DNA of 64,000 bases from Gemmatimonadota bacterium (GCA_029262175.1 JAJCZV010000036.1:1-64000); one strand, 5' to 3'; positions 46,193 through 54,926 are shown, counted from the stretch's first letter. The notes: generated by a model not told the origin, from the letters alone. Made by a program: numbers and translations.

Positions 46193-46610
46193 TTTCTATG
46201 TGTTGATCGAAATCGTCGTCGGTCTGACTCGTAATCTTCTCGAATCTCTTCGGATCCCAAATCTCGATGTGGTTGATCGCGCCCACGACCATCGCTTCCG
46301 CGTCGAGCGTGATCGACTTCCTCATCTTCTCGGGGATCAAGATCCGACCCTGTTTGTCTGGGACGACTTCTGTCGCGTTCGCTGTGACCCCCAACACCCG
46401 GTTCCGCATTTTCGGCTGGCGTTGCGAGATGTCACGCAGCTTCTCCTGCACGTCTGCCCAAGCTTCTGGCGGGTAGAGGGACAGGGCTTCGGGCTGTGTC
46501 TGGATCAAGACGAACGTTTCCCCTTCCCGGCCCCGTCGAAACGGCGCCGGTAGGCTGACTCGACCTTTTGAGTCGAGAGCGTGCGCGTAGCTCCCTAGGA
46601 AACCTGGCAC
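46179..46610 (-). CDS. mraZ: Transcriptional regulator MraZ
   Basis: 143 residues with the duplicated AbrB-like MraZ fold. The first half carries YAHALDSKGRVSLPAPFRR; the second carries VVPDKQGRILIPEKMRKS. MraZ is a ring-shaped repressor of the division cluster that binds TGGGN repeats; such repeats lie just upstream. It starts with GTG at 46610, preceded by AAGG. Confidence 0.95.
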   Translation of the reverse strand: MPGFLGSYAHALDSKGRVSLPAPFRRGREGETFVLIQTQPEALSLYPPEAWADVQEKLRDISQRQPKMRNRVLGVTANATEVVPDKQGRILIPEKMRKSITLDAEAMVVGAINHIEIWDPKRFEKITSQTDDDFDQHIESVFA

Positions 46611-46641
46611 TCGTCGCCTTGATCATCTGTCGGGTTGTCCC

Positions 46642-46667
46642 TCCCAGAACGCCCCAAAGTCCACCCA
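46642..46667 (-). promoter_or_regulatory. Proximal MraZ-operator-like boxes (three TGGGN)
   Basis: On the minus strand TGGGT, TGGGG and TGGGA lie at 46663-46667, 46652-46656 and 46642-46646, spaced 11 and 10 bases apart. Characterised MraZ sites are three or four TGGGN repeats separated by five bases. They fall between the predicted transcription start and the mraZ start codon. Confidence 0.65.
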
Positions 46668-46675
46668 CCGAGACG

Positions 46676-46704
46676 ACACTACGATGGTTTTTGATGGGCG
46701 TCAA
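46676..46704 (-). promoter_or_regulatory. Sigma70-like promoter of the division cluster
   Basis: On the minus strand the -35 box is TTGACG (46699-46704), followed by a 17-base spacer and a -10 box TAGTGT (46676-46681). The -35 matches five of six consensus bases, the -10 only three. Predicted start is near 46668, about 58 bases before mraZ. Confidence 0.5.
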
Positions 46705-46719
46705 CCCCATCCTTACCCA
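46705..46719 (-). promoter_or_regulatory. Distal MraZ-operator-like boxes (two TGGGN)
   Basis: TGGGT (46715-46719) and TGGGG (46705-46709), read on the minus strand, are spaced exactly ten bases and abut the -35 box. With the proximal set they bracket the promoter. Confidence 0.5.
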
Positions 46720-46732
46720 CCAGCCCCCCCGG

Positions 46733-46760
46733 AAAAAGGGCCTGGCGTCGTGCCAGGCCC
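46733..46760 (-). terminator. Intrinsic terminator of the TPR protein gene
   Basis: Read on the minus strand, a perfect nine-base stem GGGCCTGGC/GCCAGGCCC with a five-base loop is followed by TTTTTCC. It lies 43 bases past the TPR gene stop and just upstream of the division cluster promoter, so it insulates the two units. Confidence 0.92.
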
Positions 46761-46802
46761 TAAACCCGATCCTAGGCGTTCAATTCGCTACGTCTGCGCT
46801 AC

Positions 46803-48578
46803 TTAGCACGCCTTCTTGATGATCTGCTCCTGGCGGTAGAGTTGGACGTCGACCGCTTCGCGGATCGAGCCCTGACTCCCGGCTTCGTAACTCCCCGCCA
46901 TGCCCAAGTGGCCGTTGACCGCTTGGAACGCCTGGAGCGCCGCCTGTGCAGGACCGCAGGCCTCGTTCGCAGCATTTCCTTCATCAAGGGCCGTCGCACG
47001 GAGGTAGTAGCCGTATCCAGTGAAGAAATGGATCCGGTTGGCAACATCGGGAGCCTGCGCGAATTCAGCTGCGACCTCGAAGAGACCGATTGCGGGCAAG
47101 TAGCGCTTGGCCTGGAAGTGGTCGTTGTACCCCTGGCCGAAGAGCGCATCCGCGATCTCGTTGGCATCGGCTCCGTTCTCGACGGCCGTGCGGAAGGCCC
47201 CGATGGCCGCGTCCGTATCGCCGGCTTTCAGGCGATATGTCGCGAGACGCTGATATCCGTTCTGCATGTCGGGATTGAAGCCGATCGCTCGCTCGAACTC
47301 GGTCGCAGCCTCTTGAGGCAGCTCCATCTTGTCATAGATCTGGGCTCGCGCCGCATGGATCTGGCCGAGCAGCTGGTCTTTCGTAGCGCCAGCGGGTGCT
47401 TCTGCGCCGGGTTCGGCGCCATCGCCGTTCGTCGCGGCCGGAGGATTCTGCAACATCGAGAGCGCCCGCTCGGAGAAGGCGAGCGCGTCGTCATAACGCT
47501 CCGTCAGCATGTAGACGCTGGTGATATTGGACAGCGTCGACGAGCCGATGCCGTCACCTTTCAGGGCGAGCACCTTCTCGAACGCCTCGACGGCAACGCC
47601 GAGCGCCGCCGGATCGGTAACCGTACCCCCTTGTTGACCCGCTTGCAGCGCGACCCCGCCGAGGTACTCGAGCAACTGCACGTTCTCCGGAGCGCGCTCG
47701 ACCCCGTCCTGCAGGATCGTCATCGCCTCGGCATGGCCGCCGGCGCCCGCCAGCTCATAGGCGATTCGCAGTCGCACCGTGACGTCGTCCGGCTGGAAGT
47801 TCAGATACTGCCGGTAGAAGTCCAGGGACTTCTCGCCGTCGCCAAGCTGAGCGTAGACGAAGGCGATCGACTGCAGGGCCTCGGTGTTCGAGGCGTCGAT
47901 GTCGACGACCCGCTGCAGATCCGCAGCCGCCGTCGCCCACGACTCGCTGAGCATGTGGGCACGACCCCGCAGGTAGTAGGCCCGCTGGGCCTCCGGATTC
48001 ATCTCGATCGCGGTGTTGCAGTTGGTGATCGCGTCCTCCGCCTGCTCGGACGCGAGATAATCGGCGCAGAAGGCCACCGAGCGGGCGTACTCGACCGCCC
48101 CTTCGAGCTGGCCCATCACCTGCATGGCGGCCTGCTCGTGCTGGTCGTCGTCGCTCACGGTAAACGGCACCATCGGAAGCTCGTCGCCACTGCGTGGATC
48201 AATGAAGTCCACATCGACGTTCACGCCGGCGCCGCTTTGAGACGCCAGCCCCGACATCACCATGTTGGCATTCATCTGGCTAGCCAGCTGCCGCCATTCG
48301 ATCGGCGACATCGCTTTTTCGTCCAGACCGTACTGCTTGATGAGATCTTTGATCTCGTCCTTGTCGACGGCCGTGTAGCCAGGGAACTGTTGCAACGCCT
48401 TGACCACCTCCTCGGAGAGTTTCTCTCCGAACTTCCGTTCGACCGGCTCCGTGACGCCGATGGGCGCCACGAGGATGGTGAGTTCTTGTGCATTCGCCGC
48501 CGTGGGGGCGAAGGGCAAGAACGAGAGAGCGACCCCTGTGAATGCCGCCAAAGAAAAGAAATTGCGTGAGCTTCTCAT
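46803..48578 (-). CDS. Exported TPR-repeat protein with a CsgG/LpoB-like N-terminal domain
   Basis: 591 residues. A signal peptide ends at ANAQ. Residues 30-140 (LTILVAPIGVTEPVERKFGEKLSEEVVKAL, here split by eye into strand-helix) resemble the small domain of CsgG/LpoB/TolB-type proteins that score hidden operons of envelope complexes. From about residue 165 tetratricopeptide repeats follow (ADYLASEQAEDAITNCNTAI; AYYLRGRAHML; IHAARAQIYDKMELPQEAA). Paired Cys residues occur near the first repeat. GAGG precedes the ATG. Likely a periplasmic scaffold; the N-terminal assignment is inference from pattern only. Confidence 0.75.
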   Translation of the reverse strand: MRSSRNFFSLAAFTGVALSFLPFAPTAANAQELTILVAPIGVTEPVERKFGEKLSEEVVKALQQFPGYTAVDKDEIKDLIKQYGLDEKAMSPIEWRQLASQMNANMVMSGLASQSGAGVNVDVDFIDPRSGDELPMVPFTVSDDDQHEQAAMQVMGQLEGAVEYARSVAFCADYLASEQAEDAITNCNTAIEMNPEAQRAYYLRGRAHMLSESWATAAADLQRVVDIDASNTEALQSIAFVYAQLGDGEKSLDFYRQYLNFQPDDVTVRLRIAYELAGAGGHAEAMTILQDGVERAPENVQLLEYLGGVALQAGQQGGTVTDPAALGVAVEAFEKVLALKGDGIGSSTLSNITSVYMLTERYDDALAFSERALSMLQNPPAATNGDGAEPGAEAPAGATKDQLLGQIHAARAQIYDKMELPQEAATEFERAIGFNPDMQNGYQRLATYRLKAGDTDAAIGAFRTAVENGADANEIADALFGQGYNDHFQAKRYLPAIGLFEVAAEFAQAPDVANRIHFFTGYGYYLRATALDEGNAANEACGPAQAALQAFQAVNGHLGMAGSYEAGSQGSIREAVDVQLYRQEQIIKKAC

Positions 48579-48899
48579 TGATTACCTCGGACCATTCGTA
48601 CGACTTGGAACCTCGCGCATCAGCGCCGGAACCCGCTTCAACAAAACCCGCAACGTCGGCCACTGCAGCCACCGGTGCGGGCGCCATCTTAGGTAACGTA
48701 GCTGCCAACCTTCGTCAGCCACGGAGATGTCCGCTTTGTGCACTAACTGAAGCGTTGCCTCGCACTTCCCCGACCCATCCGCCCCTCGAACGCCCCGTCC
48801 CGACTCTACCGAATACACGAATAACTACCCCAATGATCCGTGTTCCCAGGCGAGTCAGCGTAACAATCTAAACATGATGAGGCGAGATGCCACTTTTGG
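48579..48899. other. 321-bp intergenic region
   Basis: Between the CpsB-type phosphatase stop and the TPR gene start. It must carry the TPR gene promoter and Shine-Dalgarno (GAGG at about 48586). The part near 48800-48880 is locally richer in A and T than its surroundings. I see no tRNA, no coding frame with protein-like sequence and no convincing -10/-35 pair. Confidence 0.5.
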
Positions 48900-49766
48900 T
48901 CATCGGAACCACCGCCGCCCCGGCTTCTGGGAAGCCGGTTTGGGCAGCGCGAGAGGCGGCACTGACACCGTCGGCTCGTTGGCCAGGATGCGGGTCGGAT
49001 TCTCATGAAAGAGCGTCCGGATCGCCTGTTCCGTCGCGTCATTTGGGGCGTGGGGCGTTTTCTGGACCGCGTCGCCCGATGTCGGGATCGCGCGCCGTAA
49101 CAGCTCGAGCGCGGCGTCGAGGTCCGGTCGTCCGCGCGCGTGGTAGTCGCTGGCGATGCAGGTGATCCAGCCCCGCCGCAGCAGTTCCGCGGCGACGCTT
49201 TGGGCCTCGTCACCGTACCAGCCGAGAAACGACCGGGCGTTGACCTGCAGCCGCGTCCCCTCGTCGAGCCACTTTTCGACCCGATCGAGCGCGCCCCCCG
49301 TTCCTTGATAGCGCTCGGGGTGGGCCAACAACGGATGCCACCCCGCATCGCGGACGCCGAGCAGTTGATTTGCGGCAAACGGCGGTAGTTGGAACGAGGC
49401 AAACTCCACCAAGACATAGTCCGAACCACCCAGCCGGAGGCGTGGGTCGGAGAGATCGACCGAGGGGGCGTCGAGCTTGAACTCGCAGCCGCGTTCGATC
49501 GCGATCTCGAGCCCGGCGGCGGTGGCCGCGGCGACCAGCGACTGATACGCGGCATCGAATCGGTGGATCTTGTCGGCTTCGCGCGCGGGGCGTTCGAGCA
49601 GCGAAGCGCGGAAGTGGGGCGTCGCCACAACCCGCTCGACGCCATTTTCGATCAGCCGATTCAGGGCCCCCATGGCCTCGTCGAGATCCTGCGCGCCGTC
49701 GTCCACGGCGGGTAGAACGTGGGAATGGAGGTCCGTGATACGCACCGACGTGGGTTCCGGCTTCAT
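48900..49766 (-). CDS. CpsB/CapC-type PHP-fold tyrosine phosphatase
   Basis: 288 residues from the ATG at 49766 in an ATGA overlap with the oligopeptidase gene. PHP metal motifs are DLHSHVLPAVDDGAQD (residues 12-27), VVATPHF, LLAHPERY and ASDYHARGRPD, the set of manganese-dependent CpsB phosphatases. Such enzymes dephosphorylate bacterial tyrosine kinases controlling polysaccharide export. No capsule genes are adjacent, so its partner is elsewhere or different. Confidence 0.85.
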   Translation of the reverse strand: MKPEPTSVRITDLHSHVLPAVDDGAQDLDEAMGALNRLIENGVERVVATPHFRASLLERPAREADKIHRFDAAYQSLVAAATAAGLEIAIERGCEFKLDAPSVDLSDPRLRLGGSDYVLVEFASFQLPPFAANQLLGVRDAGWHPLLAHPERYQGTGGALDRVEKWLDEGTRLQVNARSFLGWYGDEAQSVAAELLRRGWITCIASDYHARGRPDLDAALELLRRAIPTSGDAVQKTPHAPNDATEQAIRTLFHENPTRILANEPTVSVPPLALPKPASQKPGRRWFR

Positions 49767-51772
49767 TCGCGCACGGATTCTGGAGCCAGGGCTCGGATCA
49801 GGAAGGCGAACTCGAACGCCTTGTCGCGAATCTCTCCAAAACGATCCGATGGCCCCAGATGCCCCGCGCCCATGTCGGTCTTGAGCAGCAGCGATCGGTG
49901 GTCCGTGCGACGCTCTCGAAGACGGGCGACCCACCGCGCCGGCTCCCAGAACTGAACCCTGGGGTCGTTCAGACCCGCGGTCACGAGCATGTGTGGGTAG
50001 TCCGTCTCACGGACGTTGTCGAAAGGAGAATACGAACGAATGTAGTCGTAGAACTCCGGGTTCCGAGGATCTCCCCACTCTTCGTACTCGATCACGGTCA
50101 GAGGCACGGACGGATCCAGCATCGTGGCCAATACGTCCACGAAGGGGACTCCGGCGATCACCGCACCAAACAGATCTGGGCGTTGGTTCGTCACCGCCCC
50201 CACGAGCAATCCACCCGCGCTTCTCCCCTGGATCCCGAGCCGAGCCGCCGACGTGTAGCCGCGCTCGATCATCGTTTCGGCGCAGCGGATGAAATCGGCA
50301 AACGTGTTCCGCTTGCTCAACATCCTGCCTTGCTCGTGCCAGGTCTCGCCGAGCTCCCCGCCACCCCGAACGTGCGCGATGGCGTAGACGAACCCTCGAT
50401 CGAGAAGCGGGATGACATGCCGCACGAACGATGGTTCGACGCTGATGCCATAGGACCCGTAGCCGGTCAGGAGGCACGCACTGCTTCCGTCGAGTTCCGT
50501 TTCCTTTGGACGCACGATCGAGATCGGAACACGCACCCCGTCGTCAGCCTCGGCCCAGATACGCTCTGTCACGTATCGATCCGCCTCGAAGCCTGGGGCC
50601 GCCTCTTCCCGAAGGCGCTCGCTGGCGCCGGTCGCCGGATCCACCTCGCATGTGAGACCCGGCTGGACCAGAGAGGACACCACATAACGAAAACGATCGG
50701 CGTCGAACGCCGGGTTGTCGGCAACCTCCAAGGCGGCCACGGGCAGCTCGAGATCTACTCGCGGCCCAGCCCCGGTACGGTCCGTCCTGACGGCAAGGTG
50801 ACGGTCGCCATCTTCTCGTTCTACCAGAATACGAAAATCTCGGAATGCCTCTACGGATTCGATGGTGACCCGGTCGCGCCCGGGAACCAATTCCACCCAT
50901 TCAGCCGGATCGGCCACTCGATCGTCCGACACCGCGGCTTCGAGCAGCCGGAAATTGACCGCCTCCGCGTTGGTTCGAATCAGGAGCGCGTCGCCGGAAT
51001 CGTAGGCGTGGTTCTCGACCCCGGTGACGCGGGGCGCGACCGAGACCAGCGGACGATCCGGGTGGACGGCGTCGACGAGAAACGTATCCAACGTGATCGC
51101 GCTCGAAGCTTCTATGAAGATGAAACGGCGACTTCGGCTTTTTCGAAGGCCCACATGAAAAGCTTCATCCATCTCTTCGTAGACCAGGGCATCTTCGGAG
51201 GCGTCGAAGCCGATCCAATGTCGATACACGCGGTGCGATCGCTTCTGCGCATCTCGCGTCACGTAGAGGAGGGTCTTCCCATCCTCTGCCCAGGCCAGTT
51301 CGTCGGCCGCGCGCTCGATGCGATCAGGAAGCCACGCGTCGTTCGCGATGTCCTTGATCGCGACGACGTAGTCTTCATCACCCGTCGTGTCGTACGCCAC
51401 TGCTAAATGGCGATGGTCGGGGCTCACGGCGTGCGCGCCAACTCGACAAAACTCGTGGGGCTGCGCGAGTTCGTTTTCGTCGAGATACACCTCTTCGGGA
51501 CCGTCCGCACTTCCAAAGGCTCGAGCCCAGATGCGATACGACTGCCCTTCTTCGGTCCTGTGGTAGTAGAAGTAACCATCCACGCGGGCGGGGAAGGACC
51601 GATCGGTCTCCTGGATCAGCGACCGAGTTTGACGATAGAGTCGCGTCTCGAGGTCGGCGAGATCGGCCGTCTCGCGCGCCGTGAACTCGTTCTCCCGTGC
51701 AAGGAATTCCAACACTCGAGGGTCGTCGCGGCGCCGCAACCAAGAGAGGTCGTCGGCTTGGGGGGAGGTCAC
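49763..51772 (-). CDS. ptrB: Oligopeptidase B (S9A prolyl oligopeptidase family)
   Basis: 669 residues without a signal peptide. The N-terminal seven-bladed propeller (from about residue 60 to 390) is followed by the hydrolase domain: GYGSYGISVEPSF, AHVRGGGELGETWHEQGR, nucleophile in IQGRSAGGLLVGAV, and His in DMGAGHLG. RGGGELG and the Arg/Glu-rich surroundings point to oligopeptidase B, which cuts short peptides after basic residues. It starts with GTG in a GTGA overlap with the CoxG-like gene. Confidence 0.92.
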   Translation of the reverse strand: MTSPQADDLSWLRRRDDPRVLEFLARENEFTARETADLADLETRLYRQTRSLIQETDRSFPARVDGYFYYHRTEEGQSYRIWARAFGSADGPEEVYLDENELAQPHEFCRVGAHAVSPDHRHLAVAYDTTGDEDYVVAIKDIANDAWLPDRIERAADELAWAEDGKTLLYVTRDAQKRSHRVYRHWIGFDASEDALVYEEMDEAFHVGLRKSRSRRFIFIEASSAITLDTFLVDAVHPDRPLVSVAPRVTGVENHAYDSGDALLIRTNAEAVNFRLLEAAVSDDRVADPAEWVELVPGRDRVTIESVEAFRDFRILVEREDGDRHLAVRTDRTGAGPRVDLELPVAALEVADNPAFDADRFRYVVSSLVQPGLTCEVDPATGASERLREEAAPGFEADRYVTERIWAEADDGVRVPISIVRPKETELDGSSACLLTGYGSYGISVEPSFVRHVIPLLDRGFVYAIAHVRGGGELGETWHEQGRMLSKRNTFADFIRCAETMIERGYTSAARLGIQGRSAGGLLVGAVTNQRPDLFGAVIAGVPFVDVLATMLDPSVPLTVIEYEEWGDPRNPEFYDYIRSYSPFDNVRETDYPHMLVTAGLNDPRVQFWEPARWVARLRERRTDHRSLLLKTDMGAGHLGPSDRFGEIRDKAFEFAFLIRALAPESVRE

Positions 51773-52239
51773 CCGCTGGCACCCTCGGCCAGTTTGTCTC
51801 TGACACAGCTCGTGAACCGACCGAAGACGAGATCCGCCACGGCTTGGATCACGCCCCCACGACCGAAAGACGCCAGCTTCCCGGTCAGACTGACGGTTTG
51901 AGATACGCCAACGTGCGTCCCACCACCTTCGGCCGGTGTGAGATCGCTGGTCATGGTCATTCGAACGTTCCCGGTGCCATGGTCGTCCTTCCCCTCTCCG
52001 GTCATGACCACGTGGTGGACCTCGGCATCGAGCTCATCGAAGCGAATCGTGCCTTTGAACACCGTCCCGATCGGTCCGAGCTTCATCCCGATCTCTCCTC
52101 GGAACGTCCGCTCATCGATGGCGTCGATAAGCTTGGCCCCGGGTAGACACTGGACGATGCGCGCCGGGTCCGTAAGGAAGCGCCAGACCACGTCGGGCGG
52201 TTGAGGGACCTCGAACGTCTTTTCAATCTCGATCGCCAT
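51769..52239 (-). CDS. CoxG-like SRPBCC-fold protein (CO dehydrogenase subunit G family)
   Basis: 156 residues from the ATG at 52239; a TTG one codon upstream is less likely. The CoxG pattern is clear: EVPQPPDVVWRFLTDPARIVQCLPGAKL, FRGEIGMKLGPIGTVFKG and the Gly-rich C-terminal helix. CoxG is a START-like membrane-anchored accessory protein of CO dehydrogenase clusters, but the family is found near other molybdo-enzymes too. It is divergent from the MoxR gene and overlaps oligopeptidase B. Confidence 0.87.
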   Translation of the reverse strand: MAIEIEKTFEVPQPPDVVWRFLTDPARIVQCLPGAKLIDAIDERTFRGEIGMKLGPIGTVFKGTIRFDELDAEVHHVVMTGEGKDDHGTGNVRMTMTSDLTPAEGGGTHVGVSQTVSLTGKLASFGRGGVIQAVADLVFGRFTSCVRDKLAEGASG

Positions 52240-52473
52240 CAAGCGCTCCTCAAAAGCGTCTGCTCCGGAAGTCCTCGGGGAAAGGTGTGGTCCCGTGTGG
52301 CTCGGCCAGGCGGCGCGCGCAGCCGTATACTATTTGCCTCGTATCGGCCGGCAGACCCGGGCCGAGCGGAAGCTGAGACTGACGGCGAGACCTCGCAACC
52401 GGCAGACCGCGGTGGAGGATCTCCAAGGGGGCGACCCCAAAGGATCTGGGCCCAGAACCTGGAGCAATCGAAC

Positions 52474-53355
52474 GTGCGAGCCGAGATCAAAGCGATTCAG
52501 GACGGGCTCGCCACGGTCGGGTACGTGGCCGATCGACCCATTGCCACGGCGACGCATTTGGCCCTCGCCCTCGAGAAGCCCCTTCTGGTCGAAGGTGCCG
52601 CCGGGGTCGGCAAAACCGAGATCGCCAAAGCGCTGTCCAAATGGCTCGGGGCCGAGTTGATCCGACTTCAATGTTACGAAGGACTGGATCTTCCGACCGC
52701 GGTCTACGAGTGGAACTACCAGAAGCAGCTTCTGCACATCCGTTTGCAGAGCCAAGACGGAGACGCCCACCAACTCGAGCGTGAGATCTTCGGACCGGAG
52801 TTCTTGCTGGAACGTCCCCTTCTACGGGCCATCAGAACGCCGGAGCGCGCGGTGCTCTTGATCGATGAGATCGACCGGGCCGACGAAGAGTTCGAGGCGT
52901 TCCTCCTCGAACTCCTGTCCGATTTTCAGATCTCGATTCCCGAGCTGGGGACAATCGAGGCCGAGCACCGGCCGGTCGTCATTCTCACGTCGAACGGCAC
53001 CCGCGAATTGTCCGATGCGCTTCGTCGGCGCTGTCTATATCTGTGGATCGATTTTCCCGACACCGAGAAGGAACTGGAAATCCTGCGGCAGCGCGCGCCG
53101 AACATCGACACGGCGGCCGCATCCGAGGCCGTGCATCTGGTGCAGGGCCTGCGAGGCGAACGCTTGGCGAAGACGCCCGGGGTCGCCGAAACGCTCGACT
53201 TCGCGACGGCGCTGCAAGCGTTGGGTCACAAAGGACCGCTGAACGCCGATGTGGTCCGCGACGCGTTAGGTGCTCTCCTCAAAGACCCCCAAGACCTGGC
53301 CGCACTCACGCCCGAGCGGCTCCGCGAGATGATCGGTCGGACCCACGGAGATTAG
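52474..53355 (+). CDS. MoxR-family AAA+ ATPase (CoxD-like)
   Basis: 293 residues from the GTG at 52474, with GGAG nine bases upstream; the open frame to 52201 has no protein-like content. Walker A is GAAGVGKTE (residues 41-49), Walker B LLIDEIDRADEEFEAF, and sensor 1 ILTSNGTRELSDALRRRC. CoxD-type MoxR ATPases work with CoxE VWA proteins to mature a metal cofactor or enzyme. The partner gene starts eight bases downstream. Confidence 0.92.
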   Translation: MRAEIKAIQDGLATVGYVADRPIATATHLALALEKPLLVEGAAGVGKTEIAKALSKWLGAELIRLQCYEGLDLPTAVYEWNYQKQLLHIRLQSQDGDAHQLEREIFGPEFLLERPLLRAIRTPERAVLLIDEIDRADEEFEAFLLELLSDFQISIPELGTIEAEHRPVVILTSNGTRELSDALRRRCLYLWIDFPDTEKELEILRQRAPNIDTAAASEAVHLVQGLRGERLAKTPGVAETLDFATALQALGHKGPLNADVVRDALGALLKDPQDLAALTPERLREMIGRTHGD

Positions 53356-53362
53356 ACCGGGA

Positions 53363-54484
53363 GTGATCACGCCCGAGCGCGTCGCGGGGTTGTGCGGCCG
53401 ACTCCGATCGGCGGGCCTGGAATGCGCGCTCACGGAATCGACCACCGCGCTCGAAACGTGTGTCCACATCGACTGGACCGAAGCCGAGGAAGTGCGGTTG
53501 GGCTTCCGATCGGTGTTCTGCTCCGGACGCGGAGAGCTGGAGACGTTCGAGCGCTGCTTCTGGCCGTGGTGGCACGGCGAGGAGCCCGAGACGCGGGCCT
53601 CGACGGTCGGCACAGACCAGGCGGCATCAACGCCCGGGCTCACGGCGGCGGCATCAGCCGACGAAGCCGAGCCCCTGCCACGAGACGCGGGCGCGGAGGC
53701 CCCGTCCGAAGAGCCCAGCGCCATCGGTACGCTGTACAGTCCGAGCGAGGAGCTGGCGCGACGCCCTTTTCGAAGCGTAGATGAGGACGAGCTGCGCGCG
53801 ATCGATGCCTGGATCGATCAACTCATGCTGACGTTGGCGGCTCGTCGCAGTCGCCGACTGGAGCCCGGCGGGCGACGCGGAGTCGTCGATGTCCGGCGCA
53901 CGCTTCGCTCGGCGGTTCGCCACGACGGCGAGCTCATGAGATTGGTCCGCAAGCGTCGAAGACTCGACCGACCTCGGCTCGTCGTCCTCTGCGATGTGAG
54001 CGGCTCGATGGAGCGTTACAGTCGGTTCTTGCTCCGTTTCCTTCTCGGGTGCGGTCGCGCGCAAGACATACAAACGTTCGCCTTCAGCACCCGGCTCACA
54101 CACCTCACGCCGTGGTTGGCGGAGACCGCCATCGATCCGGCGCTGGCAGAACTACGCGCGCGCGGCTGGTCAAGCGGAACTCGAATCGGGGACTGCCTCG
54201 AGACGTTCGTACAGCGCTATGGCGGACGCATGCTCGGCCAACGAACCCTCGTCCTCATCCTCTCCGACGGACTCGACCAAGGGGAGGTCGAGCCGCTCGA
54301 ACGCGCGATGGGCCGGATTAAGCGACGCTCCCGGAAGATTCTGTGGCTCAACCCGCTGCTCGAGAGTTCACGTTATGCACCCGAGGCGCGGGGCATGCGA
54401 GCCGCCTTGCCGTTCGTCGACCACTTCCATTCGGGCCACAGCCTCGACGCGTTACGAGACCTGCCGCGCATCCTACATCTCTAG
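53363..54484 (+). CDS. VWA-domain protein, CoxE-like
   Basis: 373 residues from a GTG. The N-terminal half is helical with an acidic, Ala-rich linker (about 75-120). The C-terminal VWA domain opens with LVVLCDVSGSMERYS, an intact MIDAS (Asp211, Ser213, Ser215), then FAFSTRLTHLTP, the Thr-containing SSGTRIGDCL, and ILSDGLDQGE. This is the usual partner of the MoxR gene before it. No substrate enzyme (coxL, coxM or coxS) is in the window. Confidence 0.9.
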   Translation: MITPERVAGLCGRLRSAGLECALTESTTALETCVHIDWTEAEEVRLGFRSVFCSGRGELETFERCFWPWWHGEEPETRASTVGTDQAASTPGLTAAASADEAEPLPRDAGAEAPSEEPSAIGTLYSPSEELARRPFRSVDEDELRAIDAWIDQLMLTLAARRSRRLEPGGRRGVVDVRRTLRSAVRHDGELMRLVRKRRRLDRPRLVVLCDVSGSMERYSRFLLRFLLGCGRAQDIQTFAFSTRLTHLTPWLAETAIDPALAELRARGWSSGTRIGDCLETFVQRYGGRMLGQRTLVLILSDGLDQGEVEPLERAMGRIKRRSRKILWLNPLLESSRYAPEARGMRAALPFVDHFHSGHSLDALRDLPRILHL

Positions 54485-54497
54485 ATTTGGGGGCAAG

Positions 54498-54569
54498 GGC
54501 TCCAGCCGGATGGTGGAGCCTGGAAGAACCGATGGAGCGGCGACTATGGGACCGGCTGTCTCCAGTCCC
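54498..54569. terminator. Two hairpins in the convergent space after the CoxE-like gene
   Basis: A perfect seven-base stem GGCTCCA/TGGAGCC with a nine-base loop lies at 54498-54520. GGGAC-GG/CC-GTCCC with one mismatch lies at 54548-54569. Neither has a T-tract on either strand. They lie between convergent CoxE-like and HU genes and may end or block transcription from both sides. Confidence 0.4.
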
Positions 54570-54632
54570 AAGCGCAGGGCGAAACGGCAGCTCGCACGAA
54601 GACGCCGCCGCTCCTCGGTTCTTGGGTTCTGA

Positions 54633-54926
54633 CTAGACGCGAACGCGGTCCTTGAGGCCTTTACCCGCCTTGAAGGTCGGGACCGTCATGGCCGGAATCT
54701 GGATCGCTTCGCCCGTTTGAGGGTTCCGACCCTTGCGAGCTTTGCGGTTTCTCGTGCCCCACGTCCCGAAGCCCGTGACCGTGAAGTCGCGGCCAGCGTC
54801 GAGCTCGATCGCGATGATCCCGTGTCCGGGGTCCGTCGAGAAAATGCAGTCGATCACGTCGCGTGCTTTGGCTTTGCTCAGGTCGCTCTTCCCAGCGAGC
54901 TTCGCCGCGAATTCGTCCTTGGTCAT
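54633..54926 (-). CDS. hup: HU-family DNA-binding protein
   Basis: 97 residues from the ATG at 54926, preceded by GGGAGGA; upstream frame extension is discarded. It opens MTKDEFAAKLAGKSDLSKAK and has the arm signature TGFGTWGTRNRKARKGRNPQTG, then IPAMTVPTFKAGKGLKD. It bends and compacts DNA as a homodimer. Residues 29-45 (IFSTDPGHGIIAIELDAG) are slightly unusual for HU. Confidence 0.94.
   Translation of the reverse strand: MTKDEFAAKLAGKSDLSKAKARDVIDCIFSTDPGHGIIAIELDAGRDFTVTGFGTWGTRNRKARKGRNPQTGEAIQIPAMTVPTFKAGKGLKDRVRV

Noticed and set aside
46842..48569. A 575-codon plus-strand open frame opposite the TPR gene
   Set aside because: It mirrors the real gene: the minus-strand product has a signal peptide and TPRs, while the plus-strand translation is Arg/His-rich with no domain pattern.
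49859..51406. A 515-codon plus-strand frame opposite oligopeptidase B
   Set aside because: Antisense shadow; the minus-strand product carries a full S9A catalytic domain.
52325..52330. TATACT as a -10 box in the coxG/moxR divergent space
   Set aside because: No acceptable -35 lies 16-18 bases upstream; a six-base match alone is too weak.
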